DNA from: Herpetosiphon giganteus
Lineage (GTDB): Bacteria; Chloroflexota; Chloroflexia; Chloroflexales; Herpetosiphonaceae
Length of the DNA stretch: 64,000 nucleotides
Direction of reading: 5' to 3'
Assembly: GCF_016907925.1 (NCBI RefSeq)
Contig: NZ_JAFBCZ010000030.1
Coordinates: 1-64,000 of the forward strand
The number at the start of each line of letters is the position of its first letter. Position 1 is the stretch's first letter. Below, piece by piece: positions 25,242 to 33,741 of the stretch. The translations under genes and the position numbers were made by a program. The notes beneath the pieces are model-generated. The model was not told the DNA's origin. It did not search any database and worked only from the letters and a program-made list of their open reading frames with translations.

Positions 25242-26693
25242 TTAGGCAAAGCGCTGCTTCAAGCGTGGCGCAAAGCGAAACAGCGTCAGATCCAACACTA
25301 GCATAAACAATAGCGATGCGCCAACCAACGGGAAGGCCAAACTCGCCAACGCCACCAGCAACAGCACAGGCTTCCAATGTGGGAAGTTGGCTGGTAAATT
25401 TGGCGCACCCAAGCGCCCAGCAGGGCGGCGTTTCCACCACAACACCACGCCCGAAACCGAAAGCAGCAACACCGTCATTGCGCCAAATAAGGCCAAAAGT
25501 TGATTGGGCAAGCCAAAATATTTGCCTTCGTGCAGCGAAATCCCCATACTGACAGCCTTAGGAACCAAGGCATAATCGCGCCAACGAATATCGGCCAAAA
25601 TTGCGCCGCTGTATTGATCGACGTGAATCGTGGCTTCATCAGCAGGATCGTTGGCAACCGCTGCGATTGTGTACACGCCTTTTGCGCTGCTTGGTGGCGT
25701 AACCGTAAAGCTGGCAATCACGCCGCGCGCTTTGGCCACCGCAATCACTGAATCGAGCGTAACTGGCGTGGCAGCTTGCGGGCCTTCGGTGGCGCTGCTT
25801 GGCACTGGCGCACTGGCTCCGTTGCCACGATGCTCAGCATGATCAGGATCCGATTGCGGCAATGGCGCTTGCTCAACCGCCCAAGGCACAACTTTATCGG
25901 TGGTGGTGTTGAGGCTGCCAGTTAAGGCCGTCGATTCGGGAATATTGCTCCACAGCTGATTGGGATATTTGCTTGAAATATTGGCAAAGTTTTCGCCCCA
26001 ATAGCCCGTCCAAGGCAAGCCCGTAATTAGCAAAAACAGCACAATCAACGAAGCATACATGCCTGGCACAGCGTGCAAATCGCGCCAGAAAATACGTTTG
26101 TTTTTGCTGCGCAAACGCGGCAACCATGTGCCCCAGATGCCGCTTTTCGAGCGTGGCCACCACAGATAAATGCCCGAAAGCGTGAGCAAAATCGCCCAGC
26201 AGGCAGCCAATTCAATAATTCGATCGCCAACTGTGCCAATGAGCAACTCGCCGTGCAATTTCAAAGCAACTGTTTGTAAGTTCCAATCTTCGTCGCGCTC
26301 ACCAAGCACTTGGTTGGTATAGGGATTGACAAAAACCGTCAGATTGCGTCCATCGCTGGTGCTCATGCTAATTTCAGTGCTGCGATCATGGGCATCGCTT
26401 GGGCGAATTTTGCCAACACTGGCCGCCGGATAGACAGTTTGGGCGGCAGCAACTTGGCTAGTGTAGCTTTGGGCCGAGCCGCTGGTATGCACCACGTTCA
26501 TCAAATCGCCATACATCAAACGATCAAGTTGCGGCTTGAACAGATAAATGCTGCCAGTTACGGCCAACACAATCATCAAGGGCACAACAAACAGGCCTGC
26601 GTAAAAGTGCCAGCGCCAAATTGCGCGATAAAAAACCGATTGCGCCCGCTGGTCGTCGCTGGTTGCGCCAGCGTTGGTGGTTGTCGTCATCAT
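25242..26693 (-). CDS. PepSY-associated TM (PiuB-like) protein
   Basis: A 483-residue inner membrane protein with the arrangement of the PepSY_TM/PiuB family: an N-terminal helix after RAIWRWHFYAGLFVVP, a PepSY region outside, a second helix in ELAACWAILLTLSGIYLWWPR, another helix after FWRDLHAVPG, a second PepSY region (AVSMGISLHEGKYFGLPNQ) and final helices. Members act in siderophore or haem iron handling or respiratory functions. The start MMTTTT has a GAGG upstream. The next upstream gene is a cytochrome c lipoprotein, suggesting a redox unit. Confidence 0.9.
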   Translation of the reverse strand: MMTTTTNAGATSDDQRAQSVFYRAIWRWHFYAGLFVVPLMIVLAVTGSIYLFKPQLDRLMYGDLMNVVHTSGSAQSYTSQVAAAQTVYPAASVGKIRPSDAHDRSTEISMSTSDGRNLTVFVNPYTNQVLGERDEDWNLQTVALKLHGELLIGTVGDRIIELAACWAILLTLSGIYLWWPRSKSGIWGTWLPRLRSKNKRIFWRDLHAVPGMYASLIVLFLLITGLPWTGYWGENFANISSKYPNQLWSNIPESTALTGSLNTTTDKVVPWAVEQAPLPQSDPDHAEHRGNGASAPVPSSATEGPQAATPVTLDSVIAVAKARGVIASFTVTPPSSAKGVYTIAAVANDPADEATIHVDQYSGAILADIRWRDYALVPKAVSMGISLHEGKYFGLPNQLLALFGAMTVLLLSVSGVVLWWKRRPAGRLGAPNLPANFPHWKPVLLLVALASLAFPLVGASLLFMLVLDLTLFRFAPRLKQRFA

Positions 26694-26804
26694 TTTAAAA
26701 AACCTCGTTTTGGTAGAAGAATTTGGCTGCTGCGCTCGCCCACGTTCCTGCTGGGCCAAAGCCGTGGCGAGCAACGTGAGATAACCGCAGCAACCAGCTC
26801 GGAT

Positions 26805-27272
26805 TTACTGCAAACTTAATAAATAGGCCACAACATCATCGATCTGCTGGGGAGTGAGTGCATCGCCATAGCCCGCAAACATCAAGCCTTGGGCAAAGCC
26901 ATCGACCACATAACTATTGGGATCGACAATTGAGCTGTGTAAATAGGCGTTGGCGCTTTGGCCTGCAACCCGCGTCGCGGCATGCGCACCAATTCCGGCC
27001 AGATTTGGCCCGACGGTTTGCGGTTTAGCGGCATCGACCACATGGCAACTCAGGCAGGGCGGCGCACCAGCAAGCGCGGTCGTGCCATCGAAAATTGCCT
27101 TGCCAGCAGCAGCGTCGCCAGTGCTCGCAGCAGTATTGCCAGCTCTAGGAACGGTTGTTGAAACCCCAGTAAAGCGCCCGACATTGCTATCGGTTGAGGC
27201 AGAACCACAGGCGGCCAAGCCCACAAGCGCTAGGCCAGCAACGGCAGAGCGCAAACGTAAAACGATTGGCAT
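26805..27272 (-). CDS. Cytochrome c lipoprotein
   Basis: A 155-residue class I cytochrome c. The signal peptide ends in a lipobox GLAAC (Cys22), so the protein is anchored at the outer face of the membrane. The haem motif CLSCH (Cys73, Cys76, His77) and a likely Met131 ligand in GLMFAGYGD are present. A Ser/Thr-rich linker precedes the haem domain. It lies between the PepSY gene and a small membrane protein gene on the same strand and probably passes electrons to one of them or to an oxidase. Confidence 0.93.
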   Translation of the reverse strand: MPIVLRLRSAVAGLALVGLAACGSASTDSNVGRFTGVSTTVPRAGNTAASTGDAAAGKAIFDGTTALAGAPPCLSCHVVDAAKPQTVGPNLAGIGAHAATRVAGQSANAYLHSSIVDPNSYVVDGFAQGLMFAGYGDALTPQQIDDVVAYLLSLQ

Positions 27273-27354
27273 TGGAGAAAACTCCCAAACTCAAACATTC
27301 TCAGCGTGCAGCCACGCTAAGATCACAAACCATTGATTGTGGATTGAGTTGGGT

Positions 27355-27744
27355 TTAACGAGGAGGGGGAGTCGTTAATCGCTGTTGAAACGAAACTAAG
27401 GGGTGTTGAATAAGCCAATTCACACGGCGCAGGCTGCGCAAACCAAACCCAAAACTGGGCCAAAAACCAAGCAGCGCAAACATTGCCACCAAACCACTGC
27501 CCATGCTGGTTGAAGTTATGCCGCTGGACGAGCCATTTGGCATTGAATCGGTTTGGCTCATCAGGGAACAGACAAACATGCTGGCTGGCTGCGTTTCTGC
27601 TTGCATCAGCATTGGTTGGTGTTGCAGCAAACAGTGAATCACACAGCCCAATGGACACACCAAAGCCAGCTGAACAACCATTGCCCAACCAAAAAGTGTG
27701 CGCCATGTAAGCATTTTGGATTGTTGCTGGAACCATCCAAGCAT
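27355..27744 (-). CDS. Small membrane protein (129 aa)
   Basis: A hydrophobic protein with two or three membrane helices (about 14-36 and 83-97), an intervening Met/His/Cys-bearing loop (CVIHCLLQHQPMLM, FVCSLMS) and a basic C-terminal tail ending PPPR. Met, His and Cys in the loop recall copper-handling proteins, but this is inference. It is the first gene of a unit with the cytochrome c and PepSY genes. A second overlapping frame (27323-27760) is judged a shadow. Confidence 0.72.
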   Translation of the reverse strand: MLGWFQQQSKMLTWRTLFGWAMVVQLALVCPLGCVIHCLLQHQPMLMQAETQPASMFVCSLMSQTDSMPNGSSSGITSTSMGSGLVAMFALLGFWPSFGFGLRSLRRVNWLIQHPLVSFQQRLTTPPPR

Positions 27745-27911
27745 AACGTGCTGTTTCCACCTGCTGTTGCCGCTGAACTGCGCGTTATCTTAACACAGTT
27801 TCAGTTTGCTGCGATCAGGCATTAACTCGATTATATTCCCTCTCAGGGCGGATGTGGGCTGAGCCACAAGTTGGTATGCTCGGCATCTTTACCATTGCAG
27901 GAGTTTCAATC

Positions 27912-28370
27912 ATGCACGATACAACCCTTGGGCAGATTCGCCCTTATACCGCAGCCGATTGGGCTGTGGTCAGCCAAATTCACGATGCAGCCCGCCCCGA
28001 CGAACTGCGCGGCGCGTGCGACCCACGAGCATTTATCCCGCTTGCAGACGATCAAGCCTCGCTCAGCGATTTTGAGCAATCACAAAAATTTGTCATCAGC
28101 ATTGATGATCAGGTGGTGGGCTTTGTTGGGATTAATGGCAAATATCTTGGCTGGTTGTATATCGCGCCAAGCCATTATGGCCGTGGCTTAGGCCGCCAAT
28201 TACTCAATTTTGCCCTAGAACAAATTGGGGCTGGCGCTTGGACGATTGCCCTCGCCGAAAACCGCCGAGCCGTTGAACTCTATCAGCGGGCTGGCTTCGC
28301 GATTAGCAAAACCTTTGAGAGCGATAATGCTGGCTATCCTTGCACCTGTGCCCGTTTAGAGCGCGTCTAG
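27912..28370 (+). CDS. GNAT family N-acetyltransferase
   Basis: A 152-residue acetyltransferase. The acetyl-CoA loop is IAPSHYGRGLGRQLL (R/Q-x-x-G-x-G form), followed by WTIALAENRRAVELYQRAGF, the usual motif B. The ATG at 27912 has AGGAG at 27898-27902; a longer frame starts earlier without a site. The substrate is unknown. It is followed by fmt in the same direction after 71 bases. Confidence 0.88.
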   Translation: MHDTTLGQIRPYTAADWAVVSQIHDAARPDELRGACDPRAFIPLADDQASLSDFEQSQKFVISIDDQVVGFVGINGKYLGWLYIAPSHYGRGLGRQLLNFALEQIGAGAWTIALAENRRAVELYQRAGFAISKTFESDNAGYPCTCARLERV

Positions 28371-28441
28371 CTGCTTTCGATTTTCCAGCAAGCACGGTAT
28401 CATGCGTGCTGGAAAACGCTCCCAGTCGGAGGTATCATCAA

Positions 28442-29362
28442 ATGCGAATTTTATATTTAGGCACGCCTGAAATTGCGGTTGCGCCGCTTGAGTTATTGCA
28501 CGCCAGCGGCCATGAGATTGTCGGTGTCGTGACCCAACCAGATCGGCCTGCTGGCCGCAAAAATGTGCTCACCGCGCCGCCAGTCAAACTTGCCGCCGAA
28601 CGGCTTGGCATTCCGGTGTTTCAGCCAGAAACCCTCAAAGATCCCGCTGCGGTCGAACGCTTGCGGGCTTTTGCACCAGAAGTTGGGGTTGTCGCAGCCT
28701 ATGGCGAGATTTTGCGTAAAAATGTTTTGCAAATTCCAGCCTTGGGCTATTTGAATATTCACCCATCGATTTTGCCGCTCTACCGTGGTCCAGCGCCAAT
28801 TACGGGGGCAATTTTGGCAGGCGATGATTTAGTCGGCGTGTCGATCATCAAGCTGACAGCCAAAATGGATGCTGGGCCAATCTTGGGTCAAGTGGTCATG
28901 CCTTTGGCCAAAGATGCGCGGGCTGGGGAATGGACGGCCCAATTGATGCGCCAAGGCGGCGAGTTGCTAGCACAGCTCTTGCCAGCCTATGCTGCGGGTC
29001 AAATTCAAGCCCAAATTCAGGATGATAGCCAAGCGACTTACTCCCAAATGATCAGCAAAAACGATGGCTTGATCGATTGGAGTTTGCCAGCAATTGTGCT
29101 CGAACGTATGACTCGCGCCTACGATCCATGGCCTGGAACTGCGGTAAAACTCAACGATCAGCCGTTTAAAATTCTGCGATCCAAAGCGCATAGCAGTTGG
29201 AGCGGCAACGCTCAGCCAGGCACGCTAATCGAGCAACAAGGCCAAATTTTGGTCGCCACTGGCAGCGGCGCGCTCGAATTGCTCGAAGTTCAGCCAGCAG
29301 GCAAACGCCCAATGGCTGCCAGCGATTGGCGACGCGGAGCCAAAGACCTAGAGCGCTTGTAA
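28442..29362 (+). CDS. fmt: Methionyl-tRNA formyltransferase
   Basis: Fmt formylates initiator Met-tRNA with 10-formyl-THF. The 306-residue protein has the N-terminal ILYLGTPEIAVAPLELL, the catalytic region NIHPSILPLYRGPAPI with Asn, His and the later Asp in KMDAGPIL, and the C-terminal tRNA-binding OB domain. Length is normal. The ATG at 28442 has a GGAGG just upstream and is used rather than an earlier in-frame start. The usual partner def is not adjacent. Confidence 0.96.
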   Translation: MRILYLGTPEIAVAPLELLHASGHEIVGVVTQPDRPAGRKNVLTAPPVKLAAERLGIPVFQPETLKDPAAVERLRAFAPEVGVVAAYGEILRKNVLQIPALGYLNIHPSILPLYRGPAPITGAILAGDDLVGVSIIKLTAKMDAGPILGQVVMPLAKDARAGEWTAQLMRQGGELLAQLLPAYAAGQIQAQIQDDSQATYSQMISKNDGLIDWSLPAIVLERMTRAYDPWPGTAVKLNDQPFKILRSKAHSSWSGNAQPGTLIEQQGQILVATGSGALELLEVQPAGKRPMAASDWRRGAKDLERL

Positions 29363-29389
29363 TACTTGAAGATTAGGGCTGGTAGCGTT

Positions 29390-29521
29390 CCCTCACCCCC
29401 AGCCCCCTCGCCCACGTTGAGTGGGCGAGGGGGAGCTTCCGTGGTTCACCAACGAATTGCGCAAGAGCCACGAAGTTAAAGCCCCTCGCCCAGTGGATGG
29501 GAGAGGGGTTGGGGTGAGGGG
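29390..29521. repeat. Intergenic CCCCTCGCCC/GGGCGAGGGG hairpin element
   Basis: Contains CCCCCTCGCCCAC and GTGGGCGAGGGGG as a near-perfect stem, then a second half with CCCCTCGCCC and GGGAGAGGGGTTGGGGTGAGGG. It is related to the element at 11991-12105. It fills the space between the converging fmt and hutH genes and may act as a bidirectional terminator. Confidence 0.75.
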
Positions 29522-29545
29522 ATACTTCTCAACCAATATTTGAGC

Positions 29546-31132
29546 TTACTCCACCAAGGCCAAGTTGCCAGCGAAAATCAATTGCTTCAAGCGCTCAATA
29601 TGCGGATACATCACAGTATCCTCGGCCAAAAATGGCACAACCTGCCGAATTGCCTGCTGGGCCACAGCCGTGCCTTGGCCAAGCTGCAAGCGTTGATGCT
29701 TTTGCCAGCGTAAATCAATCGCTTGGGCAGCACACAACGCTTCGCAAGCCAAAATGCCCACCACGTTATCGTGCATCTCAACCGCTTGGCGGGCGGCGGT
29801 CGGCCCCATGCTGACGTGATCTTCTTGATTGCCCGAGGTGGGAATCGTATCGGCAGCAGCGGGATGCACCAGCACTTTATTTTCACTCGCCAACGCCACA
29901 GCCGTATATTGAATCAACATCATTCCCGAGTGCAAGCCGCCTTGCTCGGTTAAGAATGGCGGCAGCAAATTGCCATTTAAGCCAGCATCAACCAAGCGCG
30001 CCGTGCGGCGTTCGCTAATGTTGCCCAGCTCGCTCAAGGCCACTTTAAGAAAATCCATCGCCAAGGCCAATGGCTCGCCATGGAAATTACCACCCGAAAT
30101 CGCCTCGTATTCGCCAGCAAGCTGCTCAGGATCAACGGGAACAATCAAGGGATTATCGGTGGCGCTGTTGAGTTCAATTTCGGTTGCCCAGCGCCCATAA
30201 CAGGCAGCATCGCGAATTGCGCCATGCACTTGCGGCACGCAACGCAACGAGTAGGCATCTTGCACTTTATGTGGCCCATACAGCGCCGGATCAGCTTCGC
30301 CGTTGGGGTAGACAAAGCTGCTGCCCTGCAACAGGTGGCGAATACTGCGCGCGCTATCGATTTGGCGCGGATGCGGACGAATCGCATGCAGCCGTTGATC
30401 AAAGGCCGAGGGTAAGGCCGCCAAGGCTTCCATCGACAAGGCGGCGATAGTTTCTGCAGTGCGACACAATTGCTCGGCATCGTAAATTGCCAAGGCTGCA
30501 AGCCCGCTCAACAAGGCTGTGCCATTGGTAAGCGCCAAGCCTTCTTTGGCCTCTAAAACCAAAGGTTTTTGGTTCAAGCGGGCCAAAACTTCGGCTCCGC
30601 TCATGCGTTGACCATGGACTGGCGATTGGCCAGGCTCAACCGCCTCGCCCAAACCAAGCAAAATCAAGCTGGCATGCGCAAGTGGCGCAAGATCACCGCT
30701 GGCCCCAAGCGAGCCTTGGCAGGGAATAATTGGCAAAATATCGGCGTTGAGCAAATCGAGTAGGGCTTGAGCAACCAATGGCCGAATGCCCGAAAAGCCC
30801 TTGGCCAAGGTATTGACCCGCACAATCAACATTGCCCGCACTTGGTCGCGGCGCAACGGCGTGCCCGTGCCAGTAGCGTGGCTCATAATAATATTACGTT
30901 GCAATTCGCGCACATGGTCGCTATCAATCGTGCGATTCTGAAAATGGCCAAAGCCCGTGGTGATGCCATAGACCACCCGACCTTCGGCCACAAAACGCTC
31001 GACAGCGGCGCGCGAATAGTGCATTCGTTCAATTGCTTCGGGAGCTAATTCAACCTTAATTGCTGGATTCCGAGCGGCAGCCACCAAACCATCGACAGTT
31101 AACTGCTCGCCATTGAGCACTAAACGTTCCAC
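29546..31132 (-). CDS. hutH: Histidine ammonia-lyase
   Basis: HutH removes ammonia from histidine to give urocanate. The 528-residue protein has the MIO-forming triad Ala144-Ser145-Gly146 in GSLGASGDLAPLAH, the SHATGTG segment (84-90) and the usual length. The other hut genes (hutU, hutI, hutG) are not beside it, so histidine degradation may be completed elsewhere; an aromatic or other amino acid lyase role is less likely given the His in SHATG. No clear regulatory site is seen. Confidence 0.93.
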   Translation of the reverse strand: MERLVLNGEQLTVDGLVAAARNPAIKVELAPEAIERMHYSRAAVERFVAEGRVVYGITTGFGHFQNRTIDSDHVRELQRNIIMSHATGTGTPLRRDQVRAMLIVRVNTLAKGFSGIRPLVAQALLDLLNADILPIIPCQGSLGASGDLAPLAHASLILLGLGEAVEPGQSPVHGQRMSGAEVLARLNQKPLVLEAKEGLALTNGTALLSGLAALAIYDAEQLCRTAETIAALSMEALAALPSAFDQRLHAIRPHPRQIDSARSIRHLLQGSSFVYPNGEADPALYGPHKVQDAYSLRCVPQVHGAIRDAACYGRWATEIELNSATDNPLIVPVDPEQLAGEYEAISGGNFHGEPLALAMDFLKVALSELGNISERRTARLVDAGLNGNLLPPFLTEQGGLHSGMMLIQYTAVALASENKVLVHPAAADTIPTSGNQEDHVSMGPTAARQAVEMHDNVVGILACEALCAAQAIDLRWQKHQRLQLGQGTAVAQQAIRQVVPFLAEDTVMYPHIERLKQLIFAGNLALVE

Positions 31133-31260
31133 AATGCTACCTCGCTAGCTTAATTCGCTTTCGGCGTTAGTATACCAGTCGCCAGCAATGGTTCCTGCTT
31201 GCGAATCGAGTGTAGGTGCGAGATGCTATGGCATATTCAGCTTGGGGTTAGGTTTATCTG

Positions 31261-31797
31261 CTACTCACACACAGGGCCATTGGTTGTTGATTTCGGTTCG
31301 ATGGTTGCCAATAAATCAAGCAACGCCTGTGGATCGCCAAGCTGATATTGACCCTGCAAATCGATTGGCCAATTGGGCGTTGATAGATTGTTAAACGCAG
31401 CGGTGGCTTGGGCAGGGTCAAGATTAAGAGCAATCAGACGGGTATCTGCTGGCTGATCAAGGCTGTTGGTTTCGAATATAAGCAAGGTTGCTTCGTTGGC
31501 ACTGATCGGAGTTGTGCTTTGGGGCATAAGCATCATATCGACAAACTGCTGAATAAAGGCTTGATCACGAATCGTAATACAACTTTTAGTGGTAGGGTTA
31601 TGCCATTCAATTTCGAGCGCTTCGCGCAAGTTGCTCACGCGCAGAAATTCTTCTAAAGTTGCTGGCTCAACAACTTCGCCTGACGCAAATGGGCTTGCTT
31701 CGGGTGTGCTGGTAGGTAGCTGGGTTGAATCACAGCCAAAAAAGAGCAAAATGAATAACAAGCATACCAATCCGCGTTGATAGAACAAACGAAACAT
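31261..31797 (-). CDS. Putative lipoprotein (178 aa)
   Basis: The signal peptide ends in the lipobox LFFGC (Cys22), so it should be a membrane-anchored surface lipoprotein. The mature part has a Thr/Pro-rich linker and an alpha/beta domain of unknown family with PTTKSCITIRDQAFIQQFVDMM. The start has AAGGA, and a strong terminator for the preceding gene lies between. No function can be given. Confidence 0.8.
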   Translation of the reverse strand: MFRLFYQRGLVCLLFILLFFGCDSTQLPTSTPEASPFASGEVVEPATLEEFLRVSNLREALEIEWHNPTTKSCITIRDQAFIQQFVDMMLMPQSTTPISANEATLLIFETNSLDQPADTRLIALNLDPAQATAAFNNLSTPNWPIDLQGQYQLGDPQALLDLLATIEPKSTTNGPVCE

Positions 31798-31811
31798 ACA
31801 GCATCCTTATT

Positions 31812-31845
31812 AAAAAAGGAGGTATTGCGAGCAAGCAATACCTCC
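31812..31845 (-). terminator. Rho-independent terminator
   Basis: GGAGGTATTGC and GCAATACCTCC form a perfect 11-bp stem with a 6-base loop, followed by TTTTTT on the minus strand. It ends the exported-protein gene at 31858-32658 and separates it from the lipoprotein gene. Confidence 0.93.
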
Positions 31846-31857
31846 ATCTCCCAAAAT

Positions 31858-32658
31858 CTAGCGTAGTACCTCGATAATATCGCCGTTATGGGCATTAATA
31901 ACATATTGAGCTACTTCAGTTATGCCATGTTTTGCTGAATTCTTGGCTTCAATATTAATGACCCAGCGCAAGATATAATTCTTGCTGCGATCATTGTGCT
32001 CCCACCAAATATCTAAGCGATGTGAGCGCTCAACAAAAGCAAAAGAATTTTGTTTTGCAACAATTTCCAAGGCTTGTTGATAGTTAATCTTTGGCTCGGG
32101 ATCAATATCAATCGCGCGAGCAACAATTCGTGAATAACTTACGACCGTTCCGGTGGCAGGATCGATCGTCAGCATCACCCGATTCGGTGTAATAGCGTTG
32201 GCTGAGCCACGTGTTTCAACCCATTCAAAGCGCTGAAGGGTTCCTGCAGCAGCATGATCTTTGCTTGCTTGATAGTGCAAGTTCAATCCATTGGTTGAGC
32301 CAAGCTGTTGTTGCACCACGGTTTCAGCTAATGCTTGGCCTTGGTCAAGGCTCAACGGAGTTGCTAAACGAGCATGCGCATCAGGCTGCACAATCGCGGT
32401 TGTAACAATTTTGTTCACTTCATCAAGCGTAAATATTGCCGAACCATCAGGCGTAACAAATGTACGTTCATGCACTCCTAACGCATGTTCTGCATTTGGT
32501 ACATCTTTTAGTTCAAGGGTGGGATTATTCGTAAATTGACGAATAATTTTTGTCGCTGATTCGAGATCTAGCTCAGCTGAAAAAGCGTTATTGCTTGAAT
32601 TCAGTAGAGTAAATACACAGATTAAGCTAACGATGGCAAGAAACCATAGCTTTTTCAT
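31858..32658 (-). CDS. Exported PepSY-like/YcdB-like protein (266 aa)
   Basis: The first 29 residues are a signal peptide (KKLWFLAIVSLICVFTLL, cleavage after FSA). The mature protein has two repeated alpha/beta parts, the second with MLTIDPATGTVVSYSRI and VINAHNGDIIEVL, a pattern of PepSY or YcdB/YcdC domains thought to inhibit or bind peptidases. The ATG at 32658 has AAGGAG five bases upstream; a GTG one codon earlier sits too near that site. Target unknown. Confidence 0.75.
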   Translation of the reverse strand: MKKLWFLAIVSLICVFTLLNSSNNAFSAELDLESATKIIRQFTNNPTLELKDVPNAEHALGVHERTFVTPDGSAIFTLDEVNKIVTTAIVQPDAHARLATPLSLDQGQALAETVVQQQLGSTNGLNLHYQASKDHAAAGTLQRFEWVETRGSANAITPNRVMLTIDPATGTVVSYSRIVARAIDIDPEPKINYQQALEIVAKQNSFAFVERSHRLDIWWEHNDRSKNYILRWVINIEAKNSAKHGITEVAQYVINAHNGDIIEVLR

Positions 32659-32661
32659 CAC

Positions 32662-33013
32662 TTCTCCTTATTTATAGCTCGCTGAAATAATAATCTAACT
32701 CAATTGTAGATATAAATACTGCATAGCATACTTCTAGAAATTAAATAGTTGATTGCCAAACAGTATGTGCTTTGCAGAACTAAGAAAGAGGATGCGGAAT
32801 GGAGTATGGTGGGAGTGAAGTGTGGTAATCGATGATCTTTCTCGAAAACGAGCATAGCAAAAAAAACTATACCTGTCAAGCAGCACAGAGGTCGCAGATC
32901 TGCTTGAATTGGTATAATCAGTAAATCTTAACTCATTAAATAAATAAGCCTAGGAGAAATAAATCAAAACCTGCGTCGCTCTCTCTTCTCAGGAGCTACG
33001 AGCCAGCGCAGAT
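32662..33013. other. AT-rich spacer
   Basis: No gene, tRNA or clear repeat is seen. The DNA is AT-rich and probably carries the promoter of the exported-protein gene on the minus strand. Confidence 0.4.
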
Positions 33014-33391
33014 TTAGATTGTCAGCATGGTATAAAATTGGGCGCGATAGGGTGCATAGCTGGCTAGCTCACGCACATAATCGCATACTTCGCTGCGCAA
33101 AATCGGGTCGTTATAGGTCTGAATTAACAACTCTAAGGCATTAACCACATATGCTTTCGGTTGATAGTGATAACACGATGACTTGCCTTCACCGGCGATG
33201 GAAAGAATCCCTGCTTCACTGAGCTCTTTGAGCGCGCGCTCAATGCTCCATATATCACGCCCGAGCTGGCGGGCGATGTGAGCAGCCGTGCCTTGATTGA
33301 CTGTTCGTTGTGCAAATAGTATGACACAATGCAGCTTTTCGGGAGTATCGATCGCTTGCTCAAGCAACATATAAACGCTTGAAGAGATCAT
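33014..33391 (-). CDS. Winged-helix DNA-binding protein (125 aa)
   Basis: A small regulator-like protein. A helix-turn-helix is visible in GTAAHIARQLGRDIWSIERALKELSEAGIL, followed by a wing with IAGEGKSSCYHYQP. The C-terminal part is helical and ends LTI. AAGGAGG lies directly before the ATG at 33391; the longer frame is rejected. It stands alone, so its target is unknown. Confidence 0.78.
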   Translation of the reverse strand: MISSSVYMLLEQAIDTPEKLHCVILFAQRTVNQGTAAHIARQLGRDIWSIERALKELSEAGILSIAGEGKSSCYHYQPKAYVVNALELLIQTYNDPILRSEVCDYVRELASYAPYRAQFYTMLTI

Positions 33392-33681
33392 GCTCGCCTC
33401 CTTGCAATCCTCTTTGACTGCGCGGAAAAGAGACCCCGCTATCATGGCGGTTCACAGGCTCCTCGGCCTGTTGGTGTATCTTCCGTTCCTTCGCTTTCTG
33501 GGTCAATAGGTCAGCCGACAGCGGACAGTGGTGGTGGTAAGTAGATGGGATATAGAGGTGGAAAATTGCTGGTATTATGTTATGTCTCCCCGATTATATC
33601 ACAGTTTCCATGAATAGCTAGATTAAAACAGGGTAAAAAAAGTGTGATCTAGATATATAGCTGAATTTGAGTTTAACCCAC
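33392..33681. other. Spacer between the wHTH gene and gyrA
   Basis: No gene is seen. A small hairpin ACAGGC-TCCTCG-GCCTGT lies at 33454-33471. The rest is featureless. Confidence 0.35.
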
Positions 33682-33718
33682 AAAAACCCGTTGCACATCA
33701 GGTATGCAACGGGTTTTT
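33682..33718 (-). terminator. gyrA terminator
   Basis: AAAAACCCGTTGCA and TGCAACGGGTTTTT form a strong stem with A-run and T-run on the two sides, so it works for either strand. It lies 24 bases after the gyrA stop codon. Confidence 0.93.
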
Positions 33719-33741
33719 CGCAAGTGAATTGCTTAAAAAGC

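Noticed and set aside
27323-27760. 145-codon frame overlapping the small membrane protein
   Set aside because: Lower hydrophobic pattern quality and no better start; the 129-codon frame has clear membrane helices and fits the operon.
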